This document shows positions 27,426 through 35,474 of a stretch of 64,000 bases of DNA, piece by piece. Origin of the DNA: VGRW01 sp031396695 (GTDB lineage: Bacteria; Myxococcota_A; UBA9160; SZUA-336); the NCBI GenBank assembly GCA_031396695.1, contig JANNLG010000052.1, forward strand, positions 1 to 64,000. Direction: 5' to 3'. The first letter of the stretch is position 1. Every line of letters begins with the position of its first letter. Under the pieces are notes generated by a model that was given only the letters and a program-made list of their open reading frames with translations, was not told the DNA's origin and ran no database searches. A program made the position numbers and the translations under genes.

Positions 27426-27439
27426 TGGAACGTGTTATG
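27426..27439. promoter_or_regulatory. Possible TetR-type operator (KstR-like half-site pair)
   Basis: The 50-bp divergent gap between the LLM and KshA-like genes contains TGGAACGTGTTATG. This fits the actinobacterial KstR steroid-regulator consensus TNNAACNNGTTNNA at all fixed positions except the last. It also overlaps the only AT-rich part of the gap, where a -10 box would be expected. A match this short can arise by chance, and no TetR gene is in the window. Confidence 0.3.
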
Positions 27440-27447
27440 TTTCGGCC

Positions 27448-28407
27448 ATGTCGCGCATCACGCTCCCGCCCTATCCAAACGGCTGGTTCGCGGTCGGCCA
27501 CTCCGATCAGCTCGCGAAGGCCAAGGCGATCACCGTCCACTACCTGGGTCGGCAGATGGTGATCTGGCGCGGCGAGGACGGCGGCGTGCGCGCCGCGGAC
27601 GCCTACTGCCCGCACCTGGGCGCGAACCTGGGCCGCGGCGGGAAGGTCGAGGGCAACACGCTGCGGTGTCCCTTCCACGGTTGGCGCTTCGACGGCGATC
27701 ACGGCAAGTGCGTCGAGATCCCGTATGCGAAGCGCATCCCGTCCAAAGCCGAGCTCGAGCTGATCCCCGCGCTCGAGTGCAACGGCATGATCCTGGTCTG
27801 GCACCACTTGGAAGGTCAGTCGCCCGACTGGAAGCCCGAAGTCGTGCCCGAGATTCTCGACTCCGACTACGTCCTGCACTCGACGCACGAGTGGAAGATC
27901 ACCAGCCACCCGCAAGAGATCATGGAGAACGGCGTCGACTTCGCGCACTTCACCACGCTGCACGGCTGGAAGTGCAAGGCCATCCACTGGGAGCCCGACG
28001 GTCCGTACTACCGGCTGAAGATCGACGTCGACACGGGGGCGGAGGACCAAGCGGCGACCGCGTCGGTCACGACCGATGTCGACTCGTTCAACTCCGGACC
28101 CGGCTTCCTGTACACGCGCTTCAAGGGTCAGATGGACGGCATCGCGGTCAACGCGCTCACGCCCGTCGGCCCCGAGCAGCTCCACGTCATGCACCGCTAC
28201 TACGCGCACAAGCGCTGCGACCCGGCCGTGGTGAAGGCGTTCTTCGACTACTACGTAAACGACTACAACCTCGACGTGCCGATCTGGTCGAACAAGATCT
28301 ACCGCGAGACGCCGCTGCTCGCCGAGCCCGAGAAGGACTTCGGCCGCTTCCGCCGCTGGTACCGCCAGTTCTACTCGAACGTGGAGTCGAGCGAAGCCGC
28401 GCCCTGA
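27448..28407 (+). CDS. Rieske non-haem iron oxygenase, KshA-like (3-ketosteroid 9-alpha-hydroxylase type)
   Basis: 319 aa oxygenase component. The Rieske cluster ligands are Cys54-x-His56 and Cys74-x2-His77 (DAYCPHLGANLG and LRCPFHGWRF). The mononuclear iron site is seen in NGVDFAHFTTLH (Asp164, His167, His172). Length and spacing match KshA-type steroid and related oxygenases rather than two-subunit ring hydroxylases. A reductase is needed; the flavoprotein at 51.8 kb is a distant candidate. The exact substrate is inferred. The gene is divergent from the LLM operon. Confidence 0.85.
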   Translation: MSRITLPPYPNGWFAVGHSDQLAKAKAITVHYLGRQMVIWRGEDGGVRAADAYCPHLGANLGRGGKVEGNTLRCPFHGWRFDGDHGKCVEIPYAKRIPSKAELELIPALECNGMILVWHHLEGQSPDWKPEVVPEILDSDYVLHSTHEWKITSHPQEIMENGVDFAHFTTLHGWKCKAIHWEPDGPYYRLKIDVDTGAEDQAATASVTTDVDSFNSGPGFLYTRFKGQMDGIAVNALTPVGPEQLHVMHRYYAHKRCDPAVVKAFFDYYVNDYNLDVPIWSNKIYRETPLLAEPEKDFGRFRRWYRQFYSNVESSEAAP

Positions 28408-28443
28408 GAGACGGGCGAAGCGTTACGAGGGATTCGATCGGGC

Positions 28444-28932
28444 CTAGCGCCTGCCGGACGAGAGCACGCTCTTCGCCGCGATCGCGAGCAGCACCGGGAC
28501 GAGGATCACGCTCGGCAGGCCCGGCAGGAAGCCGATCAGTCCGACCAGGTCGGGCTCGCCCAGAGCACTCGGGCCGAGGCTCAGCGCGCGATTGCTCGAC
28601 GCGTTGCCGAGCCAGTAGAAGACCGTGAACGACCAGGCGACGTAGATGAAGCCGTAGGCGGTGAACTTCTGCAGGCCCTCGCGGAGGCGCAGATACGGCA
28701 GCGCCAGTGCCACCACGATGACGAGCACCCCGTTGAGCGCTCCGCCGGTGTGTGCGCGCGCCCAGCCCGGGACCGAGCCGTACATGGGGATCTCGACGAT
28801 CCTCCCCGGCCAGACCTCGACGCCGCCGAGCAATGAGAACATCAGCATGAAACCGGCCAGCATTGCCACGAGCACGACCAGCAAGCCGTTTCCGATCATG
28901 ATCCGCTGCAGTCGTTCCATGCGCGCACTCAC
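28444..28932 (-). CDS. Styrene-oxide-isomerase-like four-helix membrane protein
   Basis: 162 aa with four hydrophobic helices. It shares with StyC-type styrene oxide isomerase the segments GWARAHTGGALNG (the His, residue 61, corresponds to the haem ligand) and NASSNRALSLGPSALG after the third helix. Those enzymes use ferric haem b to isomerise epoxides to aldehydes in the membrane. An internal ATG (residue 5) could be the true start. It lies 6 bp after the PF10118 hydrolase gene and should be co-transcribed. The substrate need not be styrene oxide. Confidence 0.72.
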   Translation of the reverse strand: MSARMERLQRIMIGNGLLVVLVAMLAGFMLMFSLLGGVEVWPGRIVEIPMYGSVPGWARAHTGGALNGVLVIVVALALPYLRLREGLQKFTAYGFIYVAWSFTVFYWLGNASSNRALSLGPSALGEPDLVGLIGFLPGLPSVILVPVLLAIAAKSVLSSGRR

Positions 28933-28938
28933 TCCAAC

Positions 28939-29841
28939 TCACTCGAGGCGTGAAAACGGCACCGGCATCTCCGCGCTCGACGTGTCGACCAGAGGCAGGC
29001 GCTCGCCCGGCTGGAGTGTCGCATGTCCTGCGATCCAGTCCTTCATCCAGCGGGGATCGTCCTCGCAGCGCGGGTTGTAGCCCGGCAGGAGCGCCCGTAG
29101 GAGGTAGGGGCCGACGTTGTACGCCAGCGCCGAGAGCTCGCGAACGACGGAGGCGAGAGTTCGCGGATTGCGCAGGGCCCCGTCTTTCCGGAGCGCGGTG
29201 AACATGGCGACGATCCCGTAGCCCAAGACGTGAAACGAGCCGTGCAGGACTCCGATCGCCCGCGGCAGCCAGGCGCCCGAGTACGCCATGTAGGCGTCGA
29301 AGGCGACGGTCTTGTGCTCGGTCTCCTCGACCATGTGCATCAGCCAGAACGACGCCACGTGCGGCGACGCGTCGCGGAAGAGCGTCGTGCGCCGGTGGAT
29401 CAGCCAGTGCGTGAAGCCGTTGGTCATGCTCTCGAAGCCGGCGTTGAAGGCGAGCTGCGTCCGCAGGCTCATCCTGGAAAGCCGCTCGAACGAGGCCGCC
29501 AGACGCTCTTCGACGCCTTCGAGCTCGGGGTATCCGTTCGCCTTCAGCAGATCGTTCAGGCGGCGGTGGCACTGATAGTGGCGCGCCTCTTGTCCGTTGA
29601 AGCCGCGCATGTCCTCGAGCAGGCGAGGCTCGCGGATGAACGGCATCGCGTTCTTCGAGCTCTTGATCAGATACGGCTCGAGATACGGCATGGTCAGGGA
29701 GAAGCCGTTGAACAGGTGGGAACGCACCGGGTTGTCCGGCACCCAGTGCGCGTCGAGATCGTCGGGGAACTCGAACGTGAACGCGCGGACGACGATCTCG
29801 TCCACCTGCTTGGCCTGGTATTCGAACGGGCGCCTCGACAT
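28939..29841 (-). CDS. Predicted metal-dependent hydrolase (PF10118 family)
   Basis: 300 aa; all-helical, ferritin-like in ligand pattern. Conserved segments include GFNGQEARHYQCHRRLNDLL (Glu and two His), HWLIHRRTTLFRD and HMVEETEHKTVAFDAYMAYS (ExxH). The family is annotated as metal-dependent hydrolase, but its chemistry is not firmly established. ATG 29841 gives MSRRPFEYQAKQVDEIVVRA; an upstream ATG in the same frame lies within AT-richer leader sequence. It forms an operon with the SOI-like membrane protein. Confidence 0.8.
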   Translation of the reverse strand: MSRRPFEYQAKQVDEIVVRAFTFEFPDDLDAHWVPDNPVRSHLFNGFSLTMPYLEPYLIKSSKNAMPFIREPRLLEDMRGFNGQEARHYQCHRRLNDLLKANGYPELEGVEERLAASFERLSRMSLRTQLAFNAGFESMTNGFTHWLIHRRTTLFRDASPHVASFWLMHMVEETEHKTVAFDAYMAYSGAWLPRAIGVLHGSFHVLGYGIVAMFTALRKDGALRNPRTLASVVRELSALAYNVGPYLLRALLPGYNPRCEDDPRWMKDWIAGHATLQPGERLPLVDTSSAEMPVPFSRLE

Positions 29842-30048
29842 GATCGGCTCCCGACTCCGACGCTCGGCGCGAGAATACAGCGCCGATCGAGGAATTGACA
29901 TACGGAGTCGGCGGGCAGAGGATACGAAGACGTCTGCGAGGATCGATCGGTGCTGGATTTCCTGCTGTGGAGTCTGTTCGGCCACGCACCCGCGCGCAGT
30001 GTCTTGCCGTCGTGTCTCGAGGGAACTCCTGTTCGACCGGGAGACACG

Positions 30049-31569
30049 GTGCTGAAGCCGACGACCCTGCTGCTCGAGTGCGCACTCGCGCTGCTCGTGT
30101 TGGCGAACCCCGCGCGCGCCGAGGTCGTGGACATCGGCCCGCTCGACGACTCGCTGACCCGCCCGCGGCCCGCCGACGTCGCGCGCAACTTCGGCGTGTG
30201 GACCGATACCGAGAGCACTCCCGTCGGCAACCCGAATCGCACGCTCTACGACGTGCTCGACTTCGCCAAGAACGGCTTCCACGGACAGGAATACATCGAG
30301 TGCGGCACGTGGCCATGGATCTACCCGCACCTGCACCCGCAGCACATCGTCCGGCTGCCAAATAAGAACGGCCAAGCCTACTTCATGGTCTCGCAGAGCG
30401 ACTCGGACTGGACCAACAACACTCTCCCCGGCGGCCGAATCTCGCTCTACCGGTCCGACTCCCAGGTGGATTCGAGCGACCGCGTTCCCAACGTCTCCGG
30501 TGTCGACGGCCGGATCGTCTGGGATCAGCATTTCAAGGCGGGCGCGTTCCCCGCCGGGCAGGGCGGCGCGTGGAACCACCCGTGCAAGATGGACGTGCTC
30601 GGCAACGTGCTCGTGGTCTCCATGCAGAACTGGAACGGCGCGGTCTGCGCCGACGGCCGGGGAACGCAGGCGGACGCGATCGTGTTCTACGACGTGCGCG
30701 ATCCCGCAAACCCGAGGTACTGGGGCAAGATCACGCGCGAGGAGCTTGCGGCCAGCGCCGGCGCCTCGCTCGGGCCCATCGACGACGTCACGCTGCTTCA
30801 CACGGGCGGCGAGTGGGTCCTCACCGTGCAGGGTCACTGGTGGCGCACCGGATCCGTGTACCCGGCCATTGGCAGTTGGAGCTACGGAGGCACGGGAAAC
30901 CCGAGCGCGGCGTGCTGCGCTCCTCAGCACGGACAGAACTTCTACAGCTTGGAGCTCGCCAACCCCGTCCAGCCGCAGAACCTTTCCCCCGAGCCGGGCC
31001 GGCGGCGCATCATGTTTTTCGACGCCAAGGGAGAAGACCCCGACAACGGCGTCGCTGGAAACGAGTACTTCTGGTTCAACAACATCTTCTTCGGATCCCC
31101 GATCTCGTTCGGCTCGCTGTATCCCAGGAGCCAGATCCTGCCCTCGGCCCGAGTGTTTCGGGGCGCCCCGAACGTCGTCGGGGGTATCCACGACTACGAC
31201 ACCGCCGGGATCTACGTCAGCGGCGGCGTGCCGATCGTCTACGCGCCCCTCGAGGGCGATCCCTACAACGGTCCCGACGACAAGATCTACCAGATCTACA
31301 CGCCCGCGAACGTCTGGCTCGACCACGCGAAGGCGCTGGAAAGCAGCCTGATCTGGAAGACGGACGGCTCCCGCACCGACGGCATGACCGTCTGGTATGG
31401 GCAGTTCGACATCTCGCACGATGGAACCGACGCGGTCCAAACCGGCAACGTGAGGAACAACGAGAACACCCGCCTCGAGACCACGGTGACCGGACCCGGC
31501 AACCTCAGTTTCTGGTGGAAGGTCTCCTCGCAGCAGAATTCCGACTTCCTACGGCCCGAGCGAGCCTGA
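30049..31569 (+). CDS. Secreted protein of unknown function, probably 3'-truncated
   Basis: 506 aa from a GTG preceded by GGGAGA. The signal peptide is LLECALALLVLANPARA. The body is rich in Trp, Gly, Asn and Asp with few Lys, as in secreted propeller or hydrolase-like proteins. Near the end it enters TRLETTVTGPGNLSFWWKV, the start of a concanavalin/MAM-like beta domain. It then stops after SSQQNSDFLRPERA, well before that domain could be complete. A different C-terminal remnant in another frame follows immediately. The function is not recognised. Confidence 0.65.
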   Translation: MLKPTTLLLECALALLVLANPARAEVVDIGPLDDSLTRPRPADVARNFGVWTDTESTPVGNPNRTLYDVLDFAKNGFHGQEYIECGTWPWIYPHLHPQHIVRLPNKNGQAYFMVSQSDSDWTNNTLPGGRISLYRSDSQVDSSDRVPNVSGVDGRIVWDQHFKAGAFPAGQGGAWNHPCKMDVLGNVLVVSMQNWNGAVCADGRGTQADAIVFYDVRDPANPRYWGKITREELAASAGASLGPIDDVTLLHTGGEWVLTVQGHWWRTGSVYPAIGSWSYGGTGNPSAACCAPQHGQNFYSLELANPVQPQNLSPEPGRRRIMFFDAKGEDPDNGVAGNEYFWFNNIFFGSPISFGSLYPRSQILPSARVFRGAPNVVGGIHDYDTAGIYVSGGVPIVYAPLEGDPYNGPDDKIYQIYTPANVWLDHAKALESSLIWKTDGSRTDGMTVWYGQFDISHDGTDAVQTGNVRNNENTRLETTVTGPGNLSFWWKVSSQQNSDFLRPERA

Positions 31570-31574
31570 ACGCG

Positions 31575-31748
31575 TGCGGATCTCCGGCTGGGCAGCGCTG
31601 CGCTCGCTACGACCTGGACGAGAACGGCGCACTGATCAGCTCGGGGGATCTCACGATCTTCCGAAGTATGAACGGCAAGGCGGCGGGGCCGAAGTGCGTC
31701 GCCTGCCCGCTGCCGTGCGAAGCGGGAAGCGCAGGAACCTGCTTCTAG
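31575..31748 (+). pseudogene. Orphan C-terminal tail with dockerin-like repeat
   Basis: About 57 codons in a different frame from the preceding gene. They contain RYDLDENGALISSGDLTIFR, a Ca-binding DxDxNGxxxxxD loop as in dockerin type I repeats, followed by a Cys-rich end (CVACPLPCEAG). No start precedes it in frame. It looks like the 3' end of a secreted-protein gene whose 5' part was lost, or whose reading frame was broken at about 31560. Confidence 0.5.
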
Positions 31749-31800
31749 CGGGCGCAGCGGCGGCTCGGTCGCTCCGCGCATCGCAGAGCCGCATCACGCG

Positions 31801-31860
31801 GTCCGTACCACCGGCTGAAGATCGACGTCGACACGGGCGCCGGGGACCGAGCCGCCACCT
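31801..31860 (+). repeat. 60-bp remnant of a KshA-like Rieske oxygenase gene
   Basis: This stretch matches 28001-28060 inside the KshA-like gene at 52 of 60 positions, in the same orientation; it would encode GPYHRLKIDVDTGAGDRAAT. Neither side continues the homology. The differences mean it came from a diverged paralogue rather than a fresh copy. The rest of 31749-32023 shows no gene. Confidence 0.7.
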
Positions 31861-32023
31861 CTCGTCGCTTTGAAGAAACCAGCGGCGAATGCGCCGGGTA
31901 CTTACCAAGAGCGAACGCGCGACGGCTGCGGATCAAGCCGGAGAAGTCCATCTCCCGGCACATCCCTTGCTCTTCATCGCGGCCAAAGGACCCCCCGCTG
32001 GGTCCAAAAAAGGAAAACCCAAG

Positions 32024-32365
32024 ATGAAGATCATGATCCGCAGTCTCGGCAGCCTTGCCCTGTTGGGCGCGATGCTGTTCGCCAGCCACGCGCTCGCGCA
32101 GACCACGACCAAGGAAACCACCACGACGACGACGACCTCGGGCACAGTCAGTGAATTCACCCCGAACAGCATCGTCGTGAAGACGACGACGTCCTCAGAT
32201 CCGATCAGCTACTCGTCCACGAAGACGACGACCTACGTCGATGAAGCCGGCAATCCCGTCTCGATCGAGACCGTGAAGACCGGCAGTCCCGTCACGATCT
32301 ACTACGACAAGTCGGGAAACAAAATGGTTGCGACCAAGGTCGTCGTGACCAAGACGACCCGCTGA
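32024..32365 (+). CDS. Small Thr-rich exported protein
   Basis: 113 aa with a clear signal peptide (SLALLGAMLFASHALAQ) followed by a Thr-dominated region (TTTKETTTTTTTSG) and repeated beta segments such as NSIVVKTTTSSDPISYSSTK. The start is supported by AAGGAAA upstream of ATG 32024. The GC content is lower and the Lys/Thr codon use differs from neighbours. The pattern resembles small exported proteins I associate with Verrucomicrobia-like genomes, suggesting transfer; that attribution is from memory. The function is unknown. A hairpin follows. Confidence 0.7.
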   Translation: MKIMIRSLGSLALLGAMLFASHALAQTTTKETTTTTTTSGTVSEFTPNSIVVKTTTSSDPISYSSTKTTTYVDEAGNPVSIETVKTGSPVTIYYDKSGNKMVATKVVVTKTTR

Positions 32366-32394
32366 TCTGCCGCAGCTGACGCGAATCCCCAGGC

Positions 32395-32434
32395 GCGATC
32401 AGGGCCCGACGTCTTCGTCGTCAGCCCTGGTCGC
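32395..32434. terminator. Strong hairpin between convergent genes
   Basis: Arms gcgatcagggc (32395-32405) and gccctggtcgc (32424-32434) pair over 11 positions with one G-U, and an inner gacg/cgtc extends the stem. It lies between the stops of the Thr-rich gene and the convergent VOC gene, so it could serve both strands. No U tract follows. Confidence 0.55.
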
Positions 32435-32461
32435 GGGACGCGCCTCTAGGACCTCGCGCGT

Positions 32462-32845
32462 TTAGCGCGTCATGCGGTGCAGCGCGCAGATCTTGTTGCC
32501 AGCCGGATCGCGGAGATAGGCGAGGAACAGCTTGCCCATCCCGCTCTCGCGCACACCCGGCGGGTCTTCGAGGGTGGTGCCGCCGTTGGCGACGCCGGCG
32601 GCGTGCCAGGCCTTGGCCTTCTCCGGTGAATCCGCCGCGAATCCGACGGTGCCGCCGTTGGCCGCGCTCGCCTTCGCGCCGTCGATCGGCTTCGTGATCG
32701 CGAAGATGCCGGTTGGAGTGATGTAGAAGACGCGGCCCTTGTCGTCCCGGGCTCCCTGCGGAACCCCGAGCGCCCCGAGCACGGCGTCGTAGAACTTCTT
32801 CGAGGCGTCGATGTCGTTCGCACCGACCATGATGTGGCTGAACAT
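32462..32845 (-). CDS. VOC/glyoxalase family protein
   Basis: 127 aa single VOC unit: MFSHIMVGANDIDASKKFYD (His ligand), TVGFAADSPEKAKAWHAAGV in the middle and LFLAYLRDPAGNKICALHRM at the end, where the usual metal-binding Glu is replaced by Lys/Ile. Metal binding may therefore be lost, as in some bleomycin-resistance-like members. It is transcribed alone, convergent with the Thr-rich gene. Confidence 0.85.
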   Translation of the reverse strand: MFSHIMVGANDIDASKKFYDAVLGALGVPQGARDDKGRVFYITPTGIFAITKPIDGAKASAANGGTVGFAADSPEKAKAWHAAGVANGGTTLEDPPGVRESGMGKLFLAYLRDPAGNKICALHRMTR

Positions 32846-33097
32846 GGGCCGATTCTCCTTCTGGGGACCGGATTAGAGCACGACGAGTGGGCGCTTACCG
32901 CTTGGCGCCGAGCATCCAGGCTCGGCGACCGCCCGCGTCGGATCGACGCGTTCGCACGTGAAGATCTCGGCGCAGCGATTGCACCGCAGTGAATCGCGAC
33001 CGACAGCAGCGAAGCCGTCGGCGCGGATTCGGGATCAGCGGCGGCGCAAATGTACAAAAGGGGTGGCCCTGGCACCTCGAAGCGGGATGGGACATTC

Positions 33098-33355
33098 GTG
33101 GGCGAATCAGACCTGATCATCGAACGCGTGCGCCGAGGGGCGGCGGCCTGTTCACAGGTCAAGGTCGACCTCTCGTCGCTCGGCGACGAGGACAGTCTCT
33201 ACGACGCCGGCATGAACTCACGGGCCAGCGTGAACTTCATGCTCATGCTCGAGAACGAGTTCGAGGTCGAGTTCCCGGACCACATGCTGCGGCGCGACGT
33301 CTTCGAGAGCGTCGCCTCGATCGCCAATGCGATCGGGACGCTGCTCGGGAGTTGA
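33098..33355 (+). CDS. Carrier protein of the aminoacyl-carrier-protein operon
   Basis: 85 aa acyl/peptidyl carrier protein, with Ser41 in DAGMNSRASVNF as the phosphopantetheine attachment site. It is followed by the recognition helix and VEFPDHMLRRDVFESVASI. This arrangement matches the small carrier proteins that partner amino acid:[carrier protein] ligases in Bradyrhizobium (GLSS-FASV type) better than fatty-acid AcpP. The GTG at 33098 is chosen for length and the upstream GGGATGGGA; ATG 33050 is an alternative. It should carry an amino acid as a thioester. Its stop overlaps the next ATG by one base. Confidence 0.85.
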   Translation: MGESDLIIERVRRGAAACSQVKVDLSSLGDEDSLYDAGMNSRASVNFMLMLENEFEVEFPDHMLRRDVFESVASIANAIGTLLGS

Positions 33356-34548
33356 TGGTGCGCCGCGACGAAGTCGCCCGAATCACGCCCTCGCCACCCG
33401 ACATCGTGCAGGAGGTCGGTCGCATCGGGCGCGAGGTCGCGAGGCCGGCGGCTCGGGCGGTGGACGCGGAAGCCCGTTTCCCGGCGGAGACGATGGCGGC
33501 GCTCAAGGCGTGCGGCGCGCTCGGCGGCGCGGTGCCGATCGCGCTGGGTGGCCTTGGGCTCGGAGTCGCAGCGCTCGCCGAGAGCTGCAGCCTGCTCGGC
33601 CAGCACTGCGCGTCGAGCGCGATGATCCTCGCGATGCATCACATCCAGGTCGCGTGCCTCGTGCAGCAGCGCGGCCGCTCCACTGCAACCGACCGCTATT
33701 TGCGTCGCGTCGCTTCGGAACAGCGACTGATCGCTTCGGTCACTTCGGAGGTCGGCACCGGCGGCGACATGCGGAGCAGCGTCGCCGCGATCGAACAGGA
33801 CGGGGCTCGCTTCACGCTCACGAAGCAAGCGACGACCGTCTCGTACGGCTGCCAGGCCGACGACCTGCTCGTGACTGCGCGCCGGCAAGCGAGCGCGTCG
33901 CCGCATGACCAGGTGCTGGCGCTGCTGCTGCGCGGCGACTACGTCTTCACACCGGCGGGGATCTGGGACTCGCTCGGCATGCGCGGCACATGCAGCCCGC
34001 CGGCCAGCGTCGAGGGAAGCGGCGCTGCCTGGCAAATCGTTCCCGAGCCGTTCGGCGACCTCGCGGCTCACACCATGGTGCCGGTGTCGCACGTGCTCTG
34101 GGCGAGCTGCTGGCTCGGCGTCGCGACCGACGCCGTTGCGATCGCGCGCGGCAAGCTCCGCAGCGAGGCGCGGGCGGGCTCCGGCGCGGTCCCGCCCGCG
34201 GCGCAGCAGCTGTCCGCGACGGGCGCCAAGCTCCAGCTCCTGCGCAACGAAGTCACCGCAGCCGCCGACGACTACGACCGCTTGCTCGCGGTCGGCGACC
34301 GCGCCGAGCTCGGCAGTCTCGGCACGGCCCTCCGCATGAACAACCTGAAGCTCTCCGCGTCGCGGCTCGCCGTCGAGATCGCGGCCGACTCGCTCGCCAT
34401 CTGCGGCATCGCCGGCTACCGCAACGATTCGCCGCACAGCGTCGGTCGGCAGCTGCGCGACGTGCTCTCGGCGCCACTCATGATTCAGAACCAGCGCCTG
34501 CTCGAGACGAACGCGTCGCTGTGGATGGTCGGCAAATGGGAGCTGTGA
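33355..34548 (+). CDS. Acyl-CoA-dehydrogenase-fold flavoprotein, probably acting on carrier-bound substrate
   Basis: 397 aa with the three-domain ACAD layout: helical N-terminus, a beta domain with SVTSEVGTGGDMRSSVAAIE, and C-terminal helices ending GYRNDSPHSVGRQLRDVLSA. Where a catalytic Glu is expected (YEGTxEI), the sequence is APLMIQNQRLL, and no Glu stands at the isovaleryl-type position. It may therefore do oxidase/hydroxylase-like chemistry or use another base. In pyrrole pathways, ACAD-like enzymes oxidise prolyl groups on carrier proteins; by analogy it may oxidise the aminoacyl-carrier protein made here. It is coupled on both sides by overlaps. Confidence 0.8.
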   Translation: MVRRDEVARITPSPPDIVQEVGRIGREVARPAARAVDAEARFPAETMAALKACGALGGAVPIALGGLGLGVAALAESCSLLGQHCASSAMILAMHHIQVACLVQQRGRSTATDRYLRRVASEQRLIASVTSEVGTGGDMRSSVAAIEQDGARFTLTKQATTVSYGCQADDLLVTARRQASASPHDQVLALLLRGDYVFTPAGIWDSLGMRGTCSPPASVEGSGAAWQIVPEPFGDLAAHTMVPVSHVLWASCWLGVATDAVAIARGKLRSEARAGSGAVPPAAQQLSATGAKLQLLRNEVTAAADDYDRLLAVGDRAELGSLGTALRMNNLKLSASRLAVEIAADSLAICGIAGYRNDSPHSVGRQLRDVLSAPLMIQNQRLLETNASLWMVGKWEL

Positions 34549-35474
34549 CGAACGGCGGCTCGAGCGACGTGGCGGCGCAGCGCGACGCGTTCCGCCGCGA
34601 GCTGCTCGCGGCCGGGTACCTGATCGACACCGGCGTGCGCGGCGTTTTCGGTCGAGGCCGCGCGTTCCAGGCTGTGATTCGATCGCTCGAGCGCCTGCTC
34701 GACGGCCCGTGCAGCGACGGCGGGGCTGAGCGCGTCTCCTTCCCGCCACTCACGCCGCGCCACGTGTTGCAGCGGGCGGGCTTCTTGGAGAACTTCCCGA
34801 CCCTCTGCGGATGGGTGCACGCCTTCGAAGGCGACGAGCGCGCCCACCGGTCGCTGCTCGAACGCGCGGGCGCTGGCGAGGATTGGAGCGACGCGCTGCG
34901 CCCCACGGAGTTCGCACTCACGCCGGCCGCTTGCTACCCGCTCTATCCGACGCTGCGAGGACCGCTGCCCGCGCAAGGTCGCCTGTTCGACTTCACGGCC
35001 TACTGCTTCCGCCGCGAGCCTTCCGACGATCCCGCCCGCATGCAGGCCTTCCAGGTTCGCGAGAACGTGCGGCTCGGCGCTCCAGAAGCGGTGCGGGCGT
35101 GGCGGCAGGGATGGGTGGCGCGTGCACCCGAGATCGCCGCGTCGCTCGGGCTGCCCGCCCGCATCGCGCCCGCGCACGATCCGTTCTTCGGCCGCGCGGG
35201 GCGCCTGCTGGCCTCGAATCAGCTCGAGCTCGAGCTGAAATTCGAGCTGCTGGTCCCGATCTGGTCGGACGAATCGCCGACCGCAGTGGCGTCTTTCAAC
35301 TACCACGTCGACCACTTCTCCAAGGCCTTCGAGATTCGCTTGCCGGACGGCACCGACGCACACAGCGCCTGTCTGGGATTCGGGCTCGATCGCATCGCGA
35401 TCGCGCTGTTCCGCGTACACGGGCTCGACTTGGAGCGCTGGCCGGAGGCGGTTCGAGGGCAGCTGGACTCATGA
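34545..35474 (+). CDS. Amino acid:[carrier protein] ligase (seryl-tRNA-synthetase-like)
   Basis: 309 aa; a class II aminoacyl-tRNA-synthetase catalytic core without the tRNA-binding arm. The family activates a small amino acid (Gly or Ala in the studied Bradyrhizobium enzyme) with ATP and transfers it to the phosphopantetheine of a small carrier protein. The zinc ligands align: Cys130 (TPAACYPLYP), Glu173 (QVRENVRLG) and Cys276 (AHSACLGFGLDRIAIALF), the last within motif 3. Motif 2-like FTAYCFRREPSDDPARMQAF is present. The GTG at 34545 overlaps the preceding stop; ATG 34536 is an alternative. The adjacent carrier protein is the expected partner. Confidence 0.93.
   Translation: MTNGGSSDVAAQRDAFRRELLAAGYLIDTGVRGVFGRGRAFQAVIRSLERLLDGPCSDGGAERVSFPPLTPRHVLQRAGFLENFPTLCGWVHAFEGDERAHRSLLERAGAGEDWSDALRPTEFALTPAACYPLYPTLRGPLPAQGRLFDFTAYCFRREPSDDPARMQAFQVRENVRLGAPEAVRAWRQGWVARAPEIAASLGLPARIAPAHDPFFGRAGRLLASNQLELELKFELLVPIWSDESPTAVASFNYHVDHFSKAFEIRLPDGTDAHSACLGFGLDRIAIALFRVHGLDLERWPEAVRGQLDS

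Noticed and set aside
29950..30048. N-terminal extension of the secreted protein from GTG 29950
   Set aside because: The extension would place the signal peptide internally; GTG 30049 has a ribosome-binding site and starts directly at the signal peptide.
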